From Bacillus sp. MM2020_4 (GTDB lineage Bacteria > Bacillota > Bacilli > Bacillales > Cytobacillaceae), in contig NZ_JAANMZ010000010.1 of assembly GCF_011250555.1 (NCBI RefSeq), positions 33,597-97,596 on the forward strand: DNA of 64,000 nucleotides. Reading direction: 5' to 3'. Both the position numbers and the translations under genes were made by a program. The first letter of the stretch is position 1; each line of letters begins with the position of its first letter. Positions 37,000 through 47,070 of the stretch are shown piece by piece. Under the pieces are notes generated by a model that saw only the letters and a program-made list of their open reading frames with translations, did no database searches and was not told where the DNA came from.

Positions 37000-37785
37000 T
37001 TGAAAATCAGATGGTTATTTTTTTTAGCAATTATCATTATGCTCACTCCCATACCTGTAAATGCTGAACAGCAAACGCCAATGGAGAAGCTGGATGATAT
37101 CTCCGATGAAGCTCTTCAAATGGTAAAATTTCAAAGATATGAAGATGCAAAAAAATTACTAGATTATTTTTCAGATCAATTTACAAGTATTACGGGGACA
37201 ACGAAACCCCTTTCAATGGATGAGGTTAGAATTGTTCATACCTCACATGATGAAGCGATGGAAGCAGCTGTTAGCGCCAACATGAAATATGAGGAAAGAA
37301 TAAATAAACTAACAAAGTTTCGTCTTGTTATTGATGCATTAGCAACGAGTCATCAACCTTTATGGACTGAAATGGAAGAACAAATCATGACGGCTTTTCA
37401 TCAGGCAAAAGCGGCAGCCACAAATGGTGATACGGCTCAATTTCATACAAACTTTAACACCTTTTTATCGTTATATAATGTTATATATCCAAGTATGAAA
37501 ATAGATGTACCGGTAGAAAATATTCAAAGATTAGATGCACGGATTGATTTTATCAATGAGTATCGATCTGAAATTATGACAAATCCAAAGAGTCAACAAG
37601 AGCTGCGTGCACTAGACACAGATTTAAAAAGTCTGTTTGCCAATATGGAAGAGGATGACGCAGACCCTTCGCTTTGGTGGGTCATCATTTCAACTGGAAG
37701 TATTATTATCATGACTTTATCTTATGTAGGCTGGAGAAAGTATCAAGGAGATAAAAATCAGAAAAAAAACCGATCAAGAGACTAA
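37000..37785 (+). CDS. ypjB: sporulation protein YpjB
   Basis: 261 residues, TTG start after GGGGGGACAAGG. Signal peptide (IRWLFFLAIIIMLTPIPVNA), an extracytoplasmic helical domain and a C-terminal membrane helix (WWVIISTGSIIIMTLSYVGW, about 226-245) with a basic tail, so a type I membrane protein. In B. subtilis the gene is expressed in sporulation; its exact role is unclear. Confidence 0.82.
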   Translation: MKIRWLFFLAIIIMLTPIPVNAEQQTPMEKLDDISDEALQMVKFQRYEDAKKLLDYFSDQFTSITGTTKPLSMDEVRIVHTSHDEAMEAAVSANMKYEERINKLTKFRLVIDALATSHQPLWTEMEEQIMTAFHQAKAAATNGDTAQFHTNFNTFLSLYNVIYPSMKIDVPVENIQRLDARIDFINEYRSEIMTNPKSQQELRALDTDLKSLFANMEEDDADPSLWWVIISTGSIIIMTLSYVGWRKYQGDKNQKKNRSRD

Positions 37786-37797
37786 TAGTTTGAAGAT

Positions 37798-37842
37798 AAA
37801 AAAGCAATGTCCACACTATGCATAAGTGGACATTGCTTTTTT
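37798..37842. terminator. bidirectional terminator between ypjB and ypjC
   Basis: AAAAAAGCAATGTCCAC pairs with GTGGACATTGCTTTTTT, a seventeen-pair stem with A and T runs outside. Confidence 0.92.
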
Positions 37843-37870
37843 AATGAGATAAGAGACTATTAATTTTAAC

Positions 37871-37922
37871 TTCGAGAATTGTCCAGCTCCAGGCGCCATC
37901 GGCTAGTGTACTTCGCTCTTCT
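37871..37922. repeat. dispersed intergenic repeat, copy 2
   Basis: Aligns with 16467-16517 over about 50 bases. It ends exactly at the ypjC stop codon on the minus strand. The core AGCTCCAGGCGCCATCGGCT contains the palindrome GGCGCC. Confidence 0.6.
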
Positions 37923-38790
37923 AATCAGTTAACGGCATTTTATTTTCATCAAGTGTAAAGCCCTCGCCGTGGACATCATGGACAACTGAAATGGATATAA
38001 ATGCATGCGGGTCAACAGAAGTGATTAAGTTTTTTAAGCGGATTAATTCGTTTTTGGCAACGACACAATATAAAACATCACGTTCATTTTTTGTATAGGA
38101 ACCATACCCCCGCAGTGCTGTGACACCACGTCCCATTTCCTCCATAATTTTATCTGCAATTTGGGCATTGTTTTCCGAAATGATCATTGCCCCTCTTGCA
38201 GAATATGCGCCCTCCTGCATGAAGTCAATCACTCTTGCGCCGACAAAGACTGCAACAAGTGTATACATTGCTTGTTTGTAGGAAATGTATGTAAGGGAAA
38301 GAACGATTACACAAGCATCAAACAAGAACATGGTTTTCCCCATGTTCCATCCTGCATATTTTTGGACAAGTCTGGCAATAATATCAACTCCCCCAGTTGT
38401 TCCTCCAAAACGGAAAATAATACCTAAGCCAATCCCTGTGAAGACACCCGCAAACAAGGCGGCTAACGTTAAATCGTGCTGCAGCGGCATATCTATCGAA
38501 TAACGCTGAAAAATCCAAAGAAAAATTGATACACCAACAGTTCCGATAATGGTATAGAAAAAGGTGTTTTTCCCCAACAACTTCCACCCAATAAAAAATA
38601 CCGGAATATTCAAGATTAAGTTTGTATAGGATGGATCCCATTTGAACAATCCATAGAAAAGGAGTGTAATACCTGTAAATCCGCCTTCGGCAAGCTTATT
38701 TTGCATATTAAAATTAACTAGCCCAAATGACATAATCGCTGTTCCCAATAGGATAAACAGGATATTTTTAAATTTAAGTCCGAATACCAT
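37921..38790 (-). CDS. ypjC: YitT-family membrane protein YpjC
   Basis: 289 residues on the minus strand. Five or six N-terminal helices (about 9-205) with the YitT pattern GGFTGITLLFYGLF and RFGGTTGGVDIIARLV, then a cytoplasmic DUF2179 domain (about 208-280, from ARGAMIISENNAQIADKI to VHDVHGEGF). Family function not established. RBS AGGAGGAAGG. The gene is divergent from the mazG-dapB operon and convergent with ypjB. Confidence 0.88.
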   Translation of the reverse strand: MVFGLKFKNILFILLGTAIMSFGLVNFNMQNKLAEGGFTGITLLFYGLFKWDPSYTNLILNIPVFFIGWKLLGKNTFFYTIIGTVGVSIFLWIFQRYSIDMPLQHDLTLAALFAGVFTGIGLGIIFRFGGTTGGVDIIARLVQKYAGWNMGKTMFLFDACVIVLSLTYISYKQAMYTLVAVFVGARVIDFMQEGAYSARGAMIISENNAQIADKIMEEMGRGVTALRGYGSYTKNERDVLYCVVAKNELIRLKNLITSVDPHAFISISVVHDVHGEGFTLDENKMPLTD

Positions 38791-38834
38791 GAGCCTTCCT
38801 CCTATGCCATATTTTCTCTCTTATGGCGGTTTTT

Positions 38835-38863
38835 ATTATAGCGAATTAATAGTGCTAGAGCAA
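38835..38863 (-). promoter_or_regulatory. sigma-A promoter for ypjC
   Basis: Reading the minus strand: TTGCTC, 17 bases, TATAAT, about 45 bases before the ypjC start. Confidence 0.65.
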
Positions 38864-38981
38864 TGAGTAGCGGAAAAGTGCGTGAAGAAAACAAAAACAT
38901 TTGTAAATCCGTCATAATTTAGCTAACATAAAAAAGGAATAATAGAAATTTTGGCCGTTTTGGTAAAAGAGGTGGAAATCT

Positions 38982-39326
38982 ATGTCCGAACAGAAATCGA
39001 TGAGAGATCTTCAGGCGGAAGTCGATACATACATTAGTCAATTTAAAGAAGGTTATTTCAGTCCATTGGCGATGCTTGCCAGACTAACGGAAGAGCTAGG
39101 AGAGCTTGCAAGAGAAGTAAACCATTATTATGGTGAAAAACCGAAGAAATCCGGTGAGACCGAAAAGGCGATTGAAGAGGAGCTTGGCGATCTCCTGTTT
39201 GTACTTATTTGCTTTGCTAACGCCTTAAACATTGATTTGGAAGAGGCACATGATTATGTGATGAATAAATTTAATACGCGTGATAAAAACCGTTGGACAA
39301 GAATAGACAAAGAAATTATGGAGTGA
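38982..39326 (+). CDS. ypjD: MazG-like nucleotide pyrophosphohydrolase YpjD
   Basis: 114 residues. All-helical NTP pyrophosphatase with Mg-binding acidic motifs [10 protein letters not shown] and [11 protein letters not shown]. It probably cleans non-canonical or excess NTPs. First gene of a tight run ypjD-dapB-mgsA-bshB1-bshA-cca-birA. RBS AAGAGGTGG. Confidence 0.9.
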   Translation: MSEQKSMRDLQAEVDTYISQFKEGYFSPLAMLARLTEELGELAREVNHYYGEKPKKSGETEKAIEEELGDLLFVLICFANALNIDLEEAHDYVMNKFNTRDKNRWTRIDKEIME

Positions 39327-39331
39327 GGAAG

Positions 39332-40135
39332 ATGAATCCTATTAAGATAATCATTGCTGGGCCTCGCGGTCGCATGGGAAGTGAAGCAGTGAAATTAGCA
39401 ACCAATACAGAACACTTCCAGCTGGTTGCTGCCATTGATCACAAGAATGATGGTATGATGCTTAGTGATGTAGAAGGCTTTCAAGCCATATCTAATGTAC
39501 CGATTTATACAGATATTCACAATTGCCTGCAAAATGTAGGAGCAGATGTCTTAATCGACCTAACGACACCAGAGGTGGGTATGCACCATGCTAAAACTGC
39601 CCTTGAATACAATGTTCGTCCTGTAGTTGGAACAACAGGCTTTTCAAAGGGAGATTTGGAAGAACTGGAGCAAATTTGTCAGGAAAAAGGGCTTGGCTGT
39701 ATCATTGCTCCCAATTTTGCGATTGGTGCGGTCTTAATGATGAAGTTCTCGCAAATGGCTGCAAAATATTTTCACGATGTAGAAATAATCGAGATGCATC
39801 ATGACCAAAAGCTTGATGCTCCTTCAGGGACAGCGGTAAAAACTGCTGAAATGATATCAGCAGTAAGGGAGGCCAAGAAACAAGGGCATCCGAATGAAAA
39901 AGAAACCTTGCCAGGGGCAAGAGGAGCAGAACATGATGGAATGCATATTCATTCAGTTCGATTGCCTGGTCTAATCGCCCATCAACAGGTGTTATTTGGT
40001 TCTGATGGACAGACACTAACGGTCCGTCACGATTCCTATCACCGCGGCTCCTTTATGTCAGGAGTAAAAGTCGCTGTTGAAACAGTCATGAACCAGAATA
40101 CCTTTGTTTACGGATTAGAAAATATTTTAGGTTAG
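39332..40135 (+). CDS. dapB: 4-hydroxy-tetrahydrodipicolinate reductase
   Basis: 267 residues from the ATG after TGAGGAAG; the longer frame overlapping ypjD is unlikely. NAD(P)H binding [15 protein letters not shown], and catalytic [18 protein letters not shown] (His pair and Lys). Step in the diaminopimelate pathway to lysine, peptidoglycan and the spore compound dipicolinate. Confidence 0.96.
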   Translation: MNPIKIIIAGPRGRMGSEAVKLATNTEHFQLVAAIDHKNDGMMLSDVEGFQAISNVPIYTDIHNCLQNVGADVLIDLTTPEVGMHHAKTALEYNVRPVVGTTGFSKGDLEELEQICQEKGLGCIIAPNFAIGAVLMMKFSQMAAKYFHDVEIIEMHHDQKLDAPSGTAVKTAEMISAVREAKKQGHPNEKETLPGARGAEHDGMHIHSVRLPGLIAHQQVLFGSDGQTLTVRHDSYHRGSFMSGVKVAVETVMNQNTFVYGLENILG

Positions 40136-40145
40136 GAGTCAGTTT

Positions 40146-40565
40146 ATGAATATTGCCTTAATCGCTCATGATCAAAAGAAAAATGACTTAGTCCAATTTG
40201 TAACGGCATATCAGGGGATATTTGCCAAGCACACTTTGTTCGCAACCGGAACAACTGGCTTAAGAATTACTGAAGCAACTGGATTAAACGTAACTCGTTT
40301 TAAATCAGGTCCATTAGGTGGCGACCAAGAAATTGGCGCCAGGATTGCTAATAATAAAATGGATGCCATCTTCTTCTTCCGAGATCCCTTAACGGCACAG
40401 CCTCATGAACCGGATGTAACGGCGCTTGTCAGACTTTGTGATGTCTATGCTATTCCTCTTGCTACGAATATGGGTTCTGCCGAATTGCTAATAAGGGGTT
40501 TAGAAATGGGTCTAATGGAATGGAGAAATGTCGTCAAAGAGAATGGTGAGGGAAATGAAGGATAA
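40146..40565 (+). CDS. mgsA: methylglyoxal synthase
   Basis: 139 residues. Converts dihydroxyacetone phosphate to methylglyoxal as a glycolytic overflow. FATGTTG phosphate loop and [12 protein letters not shown] with the catalytic Asp are clear. It overlaps bshB1 by 11 bases. Bacillithiol, made by the next two gene products, is the thiol cofactor for methylglyoxal detoxification, which may explain the arrangement. Confidence 0.96.
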   Translation: MNIALIAHDQKKNDLVQFVTAYQGIFAKHTLFATGTTGLRITEATGLNVTRFKSGPLGGDQEIGARIANNKMDAIFFFRDPLTAQPHEPDVTALVRLCDVYAIPLATNMGSAELLIRGLEMGLMEWRNVVKENGEGNEG

Positions 40566-41265
40566 ACGTTTACATATTCTCGCTTTTGGTGCACATGCTG
40601 ATGATGTAGAAATCGGTATGGCTGGAACCATCGCGAAACTAGCTTCACAAGGAAAACAGATTGGGATTTGTGATTTGACAGATGCTGATCTTTCCTCAAA
40701 TGGGAATGTAATGATAAGGAAAGAGGAAGCTGCACGTTCAGCTGATATTTTAGATGTATCAATACGAACTACACTTGGTTTTCCCGATAGAGGATTACTT
40801 CTAAATGAAGAGTACATAAGGAAGATTGCAGATGTGATTCGAACACTCAAGCCTGAAGTGGTTTTTGCTCCTTATTTTGAGGACCGCCATCCGGATCATG
40901 GGAATTGTGCCAGGCTTGTAGAAGAAGCTGTTTTTTCTGCAGGGATAAGGAAGTTTAAAACGGATGGATGTGCCGACCCACATCGAGTAAAAAGAGTTTA
41001 TTTTTATATGATTAATGGTTTTCATACACCAGATTTTACTGTTGATATTTCAGGATTCATCGATAAAAAACTGGCGGCATTACGTGCCTATCAAAGCCAA
41101 TTTGAATTATCGGAGCAAAGTTTCGATACCCCACTTGTGAATGGCTATATTGAAACAGTGGAAGCAAGGGAAAGAATGTTTGGAAAGTTGGTCGGGGTAA
41201 CCTATGCTGAGGGCTTCAAAGCGAAGGTTCCAATCCTTTTGAAGCATGATTTGATAGGAGAATAA
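40555..41265 (+). CDS. bshB1: bacillithiol biosynthesis deacetylase BshB1
   Basis: 236 residues starting at the ATG after GGTGAGGGAA, inside the 3' end of mgsA. Zn-dependent LmbE-type deacetylase; [10 protein letters not shown] and the distal HPDHGNC supply the metal ligands. It deacetylates GlcNAc-malate, the product of BshA. Confidence 0.95.
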   Translation: MKDKRLHILAFGAHADDVEIGMAGTIAKLASQGKQIGICDLTDADLSSNGNVMIRKEEAARSADILDVSIRTTLGFPDRGLLLNEEYIRKIADVIRTLKPEVVFAPYFEDRHPDHGNCARLVEEAVFSAGIRKFKTDGCADPHRVKRVYFYMINGFHTPDFTVDISGFIDKKLAALRAYQSQFELSEQSFDTPLVNGYIETVEARERMFGKLVGVTYAEGFKAKVPILLKHDLIGE

Positions 41266-41267
41266 AG

Positions 41268-42395
41268 ATGCGGAAACTTAAAATTGGAATTACCTGCTAC
41301 CCCACTGTAGGTGGTTCGGGTGTAGTTGCAACAGAGTTGGGTAAGATGCTTGCCGAGAAAGGGCATGAAATTCACTTTATTTCATCAAGCCTCCCCTTTC
41401 GATTAAATAAAATGTACCACAATATTTATTACCATCAGGTGGATGTGAATCAATATTCTGTTTTTCAATATGCTCCTTACGATATCGCGTTAGCTAGTAA
41501 AATGGCTGAAGTAGCCAACCGGGAAAATTTGGATATTCTTCATGTCCATTATGCCATTCCACATGCCGTTTGTGCCATTTTAGCCAAGCAAATGTCCAAC
41601 AAGGATATAAAGATTGTTACAACCTTGCACGGAACGGACATTACGGTTTTAGGCTATGACCCATCATTAACAAATGCGATTAAATTCGGAATTGAAAAAT
41701 CAGATACCGTAACAGCCGTTTCCAATTCCTTAGTTAATCAGACTTATGAGCTCATCAATCCAGATAAACAGATTGAAACAGTCTATAATTTTATTGATGA
41801 ACGAATCTACCAAAAAACGGATGCTGCTGACTTAAAGACGCAATTGGAGATTAAAGAAGAGGAAAAAGTCATTATTCATGTCTCAAATTTTCGTGCGGTT
41901 AAACGGGTACAAGATGTGGTAAGAACATTTGCAAGAATTGCTGCGGCTATGCCAGCCAAATTACTGCTCGTCGGTGATGGACCTGAAATGACCATCGTTT
42001 GTAAACTTGTCAGAAAGCTATCGATCGAGGATCAAGTTATCTTCCTTGGAAAACAAGAAAATCTTGAGGAATTATATTCTATTAGTGATCTCAAGCTATT
42101 ATTGTCGGAAAAAGAGAGCTTTGGTCTCGTTGCGCTCGAGGCAATGGCATGTGGTGTCCCATGTATTGGAACGAATGTCGGGGGTATTCCTGAGGTGATT
42201 CAACATGGCGTAAATGGATATATTTGTGAAGTATCTGATATTGGAGATATAGCAGAAAAGGCCATTTCACTTTTGACGGATAACAAGCTGCATCAACAAT
42301 TTTCTCAAGCATCGGTAAATACCGTTCATACAAAATTTAAGGCTGAACAAATCGTTGAACAATATGAGCAGATATATTATAAACTGCTGAATTAG
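41268..42395 (+). CDS. bshA: bacillithiol glycosyltransferase BshA
   Basis: 375 residues, retaining GT-B (GT4) enzyme joining malate to UDP-GlcNAc in the first bacillithiol step. [11 protein letters not shown] at the N-terminus, LHGTDIT and the E-x7-E motif in [17 protein letters not shown] are visible. Two bases behind bshB1. The ligase BshC is not in this window; it lies elsewhere in Bacillus. Confidence 0.95.
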   Translation: MRKLKIGITCYPTVGGSGVVATELGKMLAEKGHEIHFISSSLPFRLNKMYHNIYYHQVDVNQYSVFQYAPYDIALASKMAEVANRENLDILHVHYAIPHAVCAILAKQMSNKDIKIVTTLHGTDITVLGYDPSLTNAIKFGIEKSDTVTAVSNSLVNQTYELINPDKQIETVYNFIDERIYQKTDAADLKTQLEIKEEEKVIIHVSNFRAVKRVQDVVRTFARIAAAMPAKLLLVGDGPEMTIVCKLVRKLSIEDQVIFLGKQENLEELYSISDLKLLLSEKESFGLVALEAMACGVPCIGTNVGGIPEVIQHGVNGYICEVSDIGDIAEKAISLLTDNKLHQQFSQASVNTVHTKFKAEQIVEQYEQIYYKLLN

Positions 42396-42404
42396 GTGAA
42401 AAAG

Positions 42405-43601
42405 ATGAAAGAACCATTTTTATCAGCCAATCCTGTTTTAAAAAGATTAGAAGAGGCCGGATACGAGGCTTATTTTGTAGGTGGATCTGTTAGAGATTAT
42501 TTGTTGAATAAAACGATTAATGATGTTGACATTGCAACATCTGCAACACCCGAAGAGGTGAAAGAAATTTTCCCAAAAACCGTTGATATCGGAATCGAAC
42601 ATGGAACTGTTCTCGTTTTATTCAATCAGCAATCCTATGAAATTACCACCTTTCGGACTGAGGGAGAGTATCAGGATTACCGAAGACCGAAAGAGGTCTC
42701 GTTTATTCGCAATTTACAGGAGGACCTGCAGCGCAGAGATTTCACCATGAATGCTATTGCAATGGATCGCTATGGGACACTTATTGATCCATTTAATGGT
42801 CAACTGGCCATCAGGGAAAAAGTGATTAGGACTGTGGGTTCTGCCAATAATCGTTTTCAAGAAGACGCTTTAAGGATGATGAGAGCGATACGTTTTGTCA
42901 GCCAGCTCTCCTTTACTATCGAAGAGGAAACCCGTCAGGCTTTGGTAAATCTTGTTCCATTACTTACAAATATAGCGGTAGAACGAAAAAGAGCAGAGTT
43001 TGAAAAGCTACTTGTTGGGAAAAACTGCAATAACGGATTGAGAATTTTATTGGAAACGAATGTATTTACTTATTTACCGGGTTTAGCCAATAAAAAGGAG
43101 CAAATTGAAAAATTAGTAGAGTTCGATGTTGATGGACTGTCAAAAAAGGAAATGTGGTCATTTCTCCTTTTTTGTTTAAACGTGGAGGGAAAATCAATTG
43201 GACCGTTTCTAAGGGATTGGCGGCTGCCGCTTAAAGAAATTAAAGATATTCAGCAAATCTTGTTTTTTGTTAAAAAAAGGCTTGAGCAAGAATGGTCCAT
43301 TTATGATTTATATTCTGCGGGCAGTGACACCATTACCTCAACAGAAAGGCTATACAACAGGATTAAAGGATTAACTGGTGTGGAATCACTTCAATACTGG
43401 ATGGCTCAATATCATAAGCTCCCGATTAAGCAACGCTCAGAAATCGCTGTTTCAGGAGTCGACTTAATGGCATGGTTTAATCAACAGGGTGGCCCATGGC
43501 TAAAGGAAACCATGCTAGAAATTGAACAGGCGGTTATTAATGAAATAGTAGAAAATGATAAGAATACAATTAAGGAGTGGCTCTTAAGGTGTCAGAAATA
43601 A
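42405..43601 (+). CDS. cca: CCA tRNA nucleotidyltransferase
   Basis: 398 residues from the ATG after TTAGGTG; the GTG three codons earlier overlaps the ribosome site. Class II enzyme that builds or repairs tRNA 3' CCA ends. YFVGGSVRDYL, NDVDIATSATPEE (catalytic Asp pair) and RRDFTMNAIA are the head-domain motifs. The birA start lies inside its 3' end (13-base overlap). Confidence 0.95.
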   Translation: MKEPFLSANPVLKRLEEAGYEAYFVGGSVRDYLLNKTINDVDIATSATPEEVKEIFPKTVDIGIEHGTVLVLFNQQSYEITTFRTEGEYQDYRRPKEVSFIRNLQEDLQRRDFTMNAIAMDRYGTLIDPFNGQLAIREKVIRTVGSANNRFQEDALRMMRAIRFVSQLSFTIEEETRQALVNLVPLLTNIAVERKRAEFEKLLVGKNCNNGLRILLETNVFTYLPGLANKKEQIEKLVEFDVDGLSKKEMWSFLLFCLNVEGKSIGPFLRDWRLPLKEIKDIQQILFFVKKRLEQEWSIYDLYSAGSDTITSTERLYNRIKGLTGVESLQYWMAQYHKLPIKQRSEIAVSGVDLMAWFNQQGGPWLKETMLEIEQAVINEIVENDKNTIKEWLLRCQK

Positions 43602-44563
43602 GAATAAAACTACTCGATGCCTTTACGAATGCGGGTGAATCCTTTTTATCAGGACAGCATCTTGCAGACCTTATTGGTTGCTCAAGAACAGCGGTTTGGA
43701 AGCATATTGAGGAATTAAGAAAAGAAGGCTTTGAATTAGAAGCTGTCCGAAATAAAGGGTATCGAGTTGTCAAAACGCCTGAAAGAATTACTGCAGACGA
43801 AATTAGGCTAGGCTTGCAAACTAGCTTGATTGGCAGGAACATCTACTATGAAGAAAGCGTCGAATCCACACAAATTATTGCCGGACGTTTGTCCAATGAG
43901 AATGTTCCAGAAGGAACTATTATTATAGCGGAAGAACAACTGTCCGGGAAAGGAAGAATGAACAGAACATGGCATTCTCCTAAATATACTGGAATATGGA
44001 TGAGTCTCATTCTAAGGCCGAATATACAACTCACTAAGGCGCCGCAACTGACACTTTTAACAGCGGTAGCCATTGTTCATGCAATTGAAGAAGAAACTGG
44101 ACTGCAACCGGAAATAAAATGGCCTAATGATATTTTATTGGCGGGAAAAAAAGTGACCGGAATCTTAACAGAATTACATGCCGAAGCCGACCGCATCCAT
44201 TCCATCATTATTGGGATTGGCATTAATGTAAATCAAAAGATGGAAGATTTCCCGAGTGAACTTCAAGAAAAGGCCAGTTCCCTTTCGATTGAAAAAGGGG
44301 AATTGATTTCTCGAGCTGGTTTGATTAGGAGTTTTTTCAAGCACTTTGAAAAATTGTATATGCTTTACTTAGAACAAGGATTTTTTCCAATTAAGCTTTT
44401 ATGGGAAGGTTACGCAGTAAGTATTGGTAAAATTCTAAAAGCTAGAACATTAACAAATGTTATTGAAGGAAAAGCGCTGGGAATAACAGATGATGGGGTA
44501 TTAATATTGGAGGATGAGACAGGTGTCGTCCACCATATTTATTCTGCAGACATTGAGGTTTGA
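43589..44563 (+). CDS. birA: bifunctional biotin ligase/repressor BirA
   Basis: 324 residues, GTG start preceded by TAAGGAG. N-terminal winged helix with GCSRTAVWKHIEELRKEGFE (about 29-48) for DNA binding; central ligase domain with GKGRMNRTWHSP (biotinyl-AMP loop) and KWPNDILLAGKKVTG (catalytic Lys); small C-terminal SH3-like domain. It biotinylates carboxylases and, with biotinyl-AMP, represses biotin genes. Last gene of the ypjD operon. Confidence 0.95.
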   Translation: MSEIRIKLLDAFTNAGESFLSGQHLADLIGCSRTAVWKHIEELRKEGFELEAVRNKGYRVVKTPERITADEIRLGLQTSLIGRNIYYEESVESTQIIAGRLSNENVPEGTIIIAEEQLSGKGRMNRTWHSPKYTGIWMSLILRPNIQLTKAPQLTLLTAVAIVHAIEEETGLQPEIKWPNDILLAGKKVTGILTELHAEADRIHSIIIGIGINVNQKMEDFPSELQEKASSLSIEKGELISRAGLIRSFFKHFEKLYMLYLEQGFFPIKLLWEGYAVSIGKILKARTLTNVIEGKALGITDDGVLILEDETGVVHHIYSADIEV

Positions 44564-44572
44564 TAACAGTGC

Positions 44573-44601
44573 TTGCCCATATCAGAATATTTGTATATAA
44601 T
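44573..44601 (+). promoter_or_regulatory. sigma-A promoter for panBCD
   Basis: TTGCCC, 17 bases, TATAAT just after birA. It would start a leader of about 205 bases at or near 44608. Confidence 0.7.
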
Positions 44602-44607
44602 TTTCTT

Positions 44608-44757
44608 GGGCAGTATCTTTTAAGAACTGCACCTTTTTGTAAACCGATTATCAAAATTAAAAAGGTTTCTGCCTAGATCCGAATATCGGACCGGGACAGA
44701 GGGATGGAACTTGCAATGAGAAACAAAGATCCTCTGCCTACAGAAGGGTCTTTTTTA
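44608..44757 (+). ncRNA. structured panB leader, candidate pan-motif attenuator
   Basis: Four stems follow each other. GCAGT/ACTGC (44610-44630). ACCTTTTT/AAAAAGGT (44631-44666). An imperfect hairpin 44668-44700 with outer TCTG/CAGA, inner CCG/CGG and several unpaired As. A terminator hairpin 44725-44757. The 3' arm of the third stem and the next five bases (44694-44705) can instead pair with the 5' arm of the terminator (44729-44738), giving mutually exclusive folds. The pan RNA motif is known upstream of panB in Firmicutes and has bulged adenines; matching its exact consensus needs a covariance search. Confidence 0.55.
44725..44757 (+). terminator. terminator hairpin in the panB leader
   Basis: AAAGATCCTCTG pairs with CAGAAGGGTCTTT (one bulged A, one G-U) around CCTA, followed by six T. 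It lies 56 bases before panB. Confidence 0.8.
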
Positions 44758-44812
44758 TTTGATTTGCAAACTCGTTTTATCACCTCTCCCATACTTTAAG
44801 GAGGGAAAAATG

Positions 44813-45649
44813 ATGAAGCAAACAACGGACTTTTTGAAAATGAAGGAAAATGGAGAAAAGATTGTTATGTTGACTGCCTACGATTTTCCGTCGGCTAAAC
44901 AGGCGGAACAAGGTGGAGTAGACGTCATTTTAGTTGGAGATTCACTTGGAATGGTGGTCCTCGGTTATGACTCTACTATTCCTGTGACAATAGAGGATAT
45001 GATACATCATACGAAAGCAGTTAAACGAGGAGCAAAAGAGACCTTTATTGTCACCGATCTCCCATTTTTATCCTATCATTTATCCGTTAAGGATACATTA
45101 CTAAATGCGGGAAGGCTTTTACAAGAGGCAGGGGCACATGCAGTTAAGCTTGAAGGGGCAGATGAAGTAATCGAAAAAATCGCGGCGCTCACACAGGCAG
45201 GTATCCCAGTGTGTGGTCATTTAGGACTGACACCGCAATCTGTTGGAGTATTAGGCGGATATAAAGTGCAGGGTAAGGATGCAACAGCAGCCAAAAAATT
45301 AATAGAAGATGCGAAAACGATTGAAGAATCGGGCGCTTTCGCACTTGTCTTGGAATGTGTACCAAAGCAATTGGCTGAAGAGGTTGCCGGAGCGATTTCT
45401 ATACCTGTAATTGGTATTGGAGCCGGGCTTTATGTGGACGGGCAGGTTCTTGTCTATCACGATATTTTAGGCTATGGTGTCGACCGGGTGCCGAAGTTCG
45501 TAAAGCAATACCATGCGGTCAACCCATTCATGGTTGAATCAATCCAAGCGTATGCTGCAGATGTGAAAAACAAACAATTTCCAGAAGATAAACATTCTTT
45601 TACAATGAAGGAAGATGAACTGAAGGTACTTTATGGAGGCAAGCAATGA
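44813..45649 (+). CDS. panB: ketopantoate hydroxymethyltransferase
   Basis: 278 residues, first committed step of pantothenate synthesis. [24 protein letters not shown] (Mg site) and GHLGLTPQS are signatures. The ATG at 44813 gives [12 protein letters not shown], matching the family, and sits eight bases after AAGGAGG; the adjacent ATG at 44810 is possible. Confidence 0.96.
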   Translation: MKQTTDFLKMKENGEKIVMLTAYDFPSAKQAEQGGVDVILVGDSLGMVVLGYDSTIPVTIEDMIHHTKAVKRGAKETFIVTDLPFLSYHLSVKDTLLNAGRLLQEAGAHAVKLEGADEVIEKIAALTQAGIPVCGHLGLTPQSVGVLGGYKVQGKDATAAKKLIEDAKTIEESGAFALVLECVPKQLAEEVAGAISIPVIGIGAGLYVDGQVLVYHDILGYGVDRVPKFVKQYHAVNPFMVESIQAYAADVKNKQFPEDKHSFTMKEDELKVLYGGKQ

Positions 45650-46494
45650 AGGTCATTACATCCATTAAAGACATGCAAACTGAAATGTCGCTGCAAAAGC
45701 GGTTGGGGAAATCGATTGGTTTTGTCCCGACAATGGGGTATCTCCATGAAGGCCATTTAACGCTTGTTTCTCAAGCAAGGAAAGAAAACGATCTGATTGT
45801 CTTAAGTATATTTGTCAATCCGCTGCAATTTGGGCCAACAGAGGACTTTTCAAGCTATCCTCGTGATTTTGAGCGTGACCGTGCTTTGGCGGAAGCAGAA
45901 AAGGTAGATTACATTTTTTATCCGTCTGAAGAGGAAATGTATCCAAATGTTCCTTCAGTCAAGGCTGTTGTAAAAGAAAGGACAGATGTATTATGCGGCG
46001 AGTCGCGTCCAGGGCATTTTGACGGGGTCGCTACCATTCTAACAAAATTATTTACTATCATCACACCCACAAGGGCTTATTTTGGAAAAAAGGATGCCCA
46101 GCAAGTAGCTGTCGTTGCTGGATTAATCGCGGATTTTAATTTCCCTATCGAGTTAATTGCTGTAGACATCGTTCGGGAAGCGGACGGGCTTGCGAAGAGC
46201 TCCCGCAATGTTAATCTATTACCGGAAGAGAGGCAACAAGCAACCATTCTTTATAAAAGCCTGCATACAGCAAAAAATGCAATCGATCAAGGTGAGCAGA
46301 ACCCTTCTATGCTAATGAACCTGATTACCGAAATGATTACACAAGGATCTAACGGACAAGTTGATTATGTTGAAATACTATCGTATCCCCAATTAAAATC
46401 ATTGGAAAAATTAGAGGGTACCATTATCGTAGCGCTTGCTGTAAAATTCTCTAAAGTTCGTTTAATAGACAATGTCATTATTCAAATAGATTAG
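45646..46494 (+). CDS. panC: pantothenate synthetase
   Basis: 282 residues, ligates pantoate and beta-alanine using [17 protein letters not shown] is the HIGH-type motif, [19 protein letters not shown] and the KSSRNVNL (KMSKS-like) loop follow. ATGA overlap with panB indicates coupled translation. Confidence 0.96.
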   Translation: MKVITSIKDMQTEMSLQKRLGKSIGFVPTMGYLHEGHLTLVSQARKENDLIVLSIFVNPLQFGPTEDFSSYPRDFERDRALAEAEKVDYIFYPSEEEMYPNVPSVKAVVKERTDVLCGESRPGHFDGVATILTKLFTIITPTRAYFGKKDAQQVAVVAGLIADFNFPIELIAVDIVREADGLAKSSRNVNLLPEERQQATILYKSLHTAKNAIDQGEQNPSMLMNLITEMITQGSNGQVDYVEILSYPQLKSLEKLEGTIIVALAVKFSKVRLIDNVIIQID

Positions 46495-46528
46495 ATAAAA
46501 TTTTTGCGACATCAGGGGAGGAATACTC

Positions 46529-46912
46529 TTGTTTCGGACGATGATGAATGGAAAAATCCACCGAGCAACGGTTACAGAGGCTAATTTAAACTATGTTGGC
46601 AGTATTACGATAGATGAAGATATTATTGATGCGGTCGGAATGACAGCAAATGAGAAAGTGCAAATTGTAAACAATAACAATGGTGCCCGCTTAGAAACGT
46701 ATATTATTCCCGGAGAAAGAGGCAGTGGTGTTATTTGTTTAAATGGCGCGGCAGCACGCCTTGTCCAAGAAGGGGATATTGTCATCATTATTTCCTATGC
46801 ACTTGTCCCAGAGGAAAAGATTCAAACTCATACACCAAAAGTAGCGATTATGGATGAAAATAATCAAATTAAGGAACTCATCTATCAAGAACCGGCACTT
46901 ACAATTATGTAA
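46529..46912 (+). CDS. panD: aspartate 1-decarboxylase
   Basis: 127 residues, TTG start behind GGGGAGGAA. Pyruvoyl enzyme making beta-alanine; self-cleavage occurs at the Gly-Ser of NYVGSITID, and the active-site Lys is in GKIHRATVT. Completes the panBCD set. Confidence 0.96.
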   Translation: MFRTMMNGKIHRATVTEANLNYVGSITIDEDIIDAVGMTANEKVQIVNNNNGARLETYIIPGERGSGVICLNGAAARLVQEGDIVIIISYALVPEEKIQTHTPKVAIMDENNQIKELIYQEPALTIM

Positions 46913-46915
46913 TGG

Positions 46916-46955
46916 AGAGGGGGCCCCCATTTTATGGGAGGGTCCCCTTCTTCTA
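46916..46955 (+). terminator. terminator after panD
   Basis: GGGGGCCCCCAT and ATGGGAGGGTCCCC form a GC-rich stem, followed by a mixed T/C tract. Confidence 0.7.
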
Positions 46956-47070
46956 TTTTAATTTTTACTAAGACAATGGTAGAATTAAAATCATTATAGG
47001 TTTATTATCTTTTACTTGATAACGATCTTTGTGCAACGGTTTAAGGAACGAAGGTTTGGGGTGGAAATGA

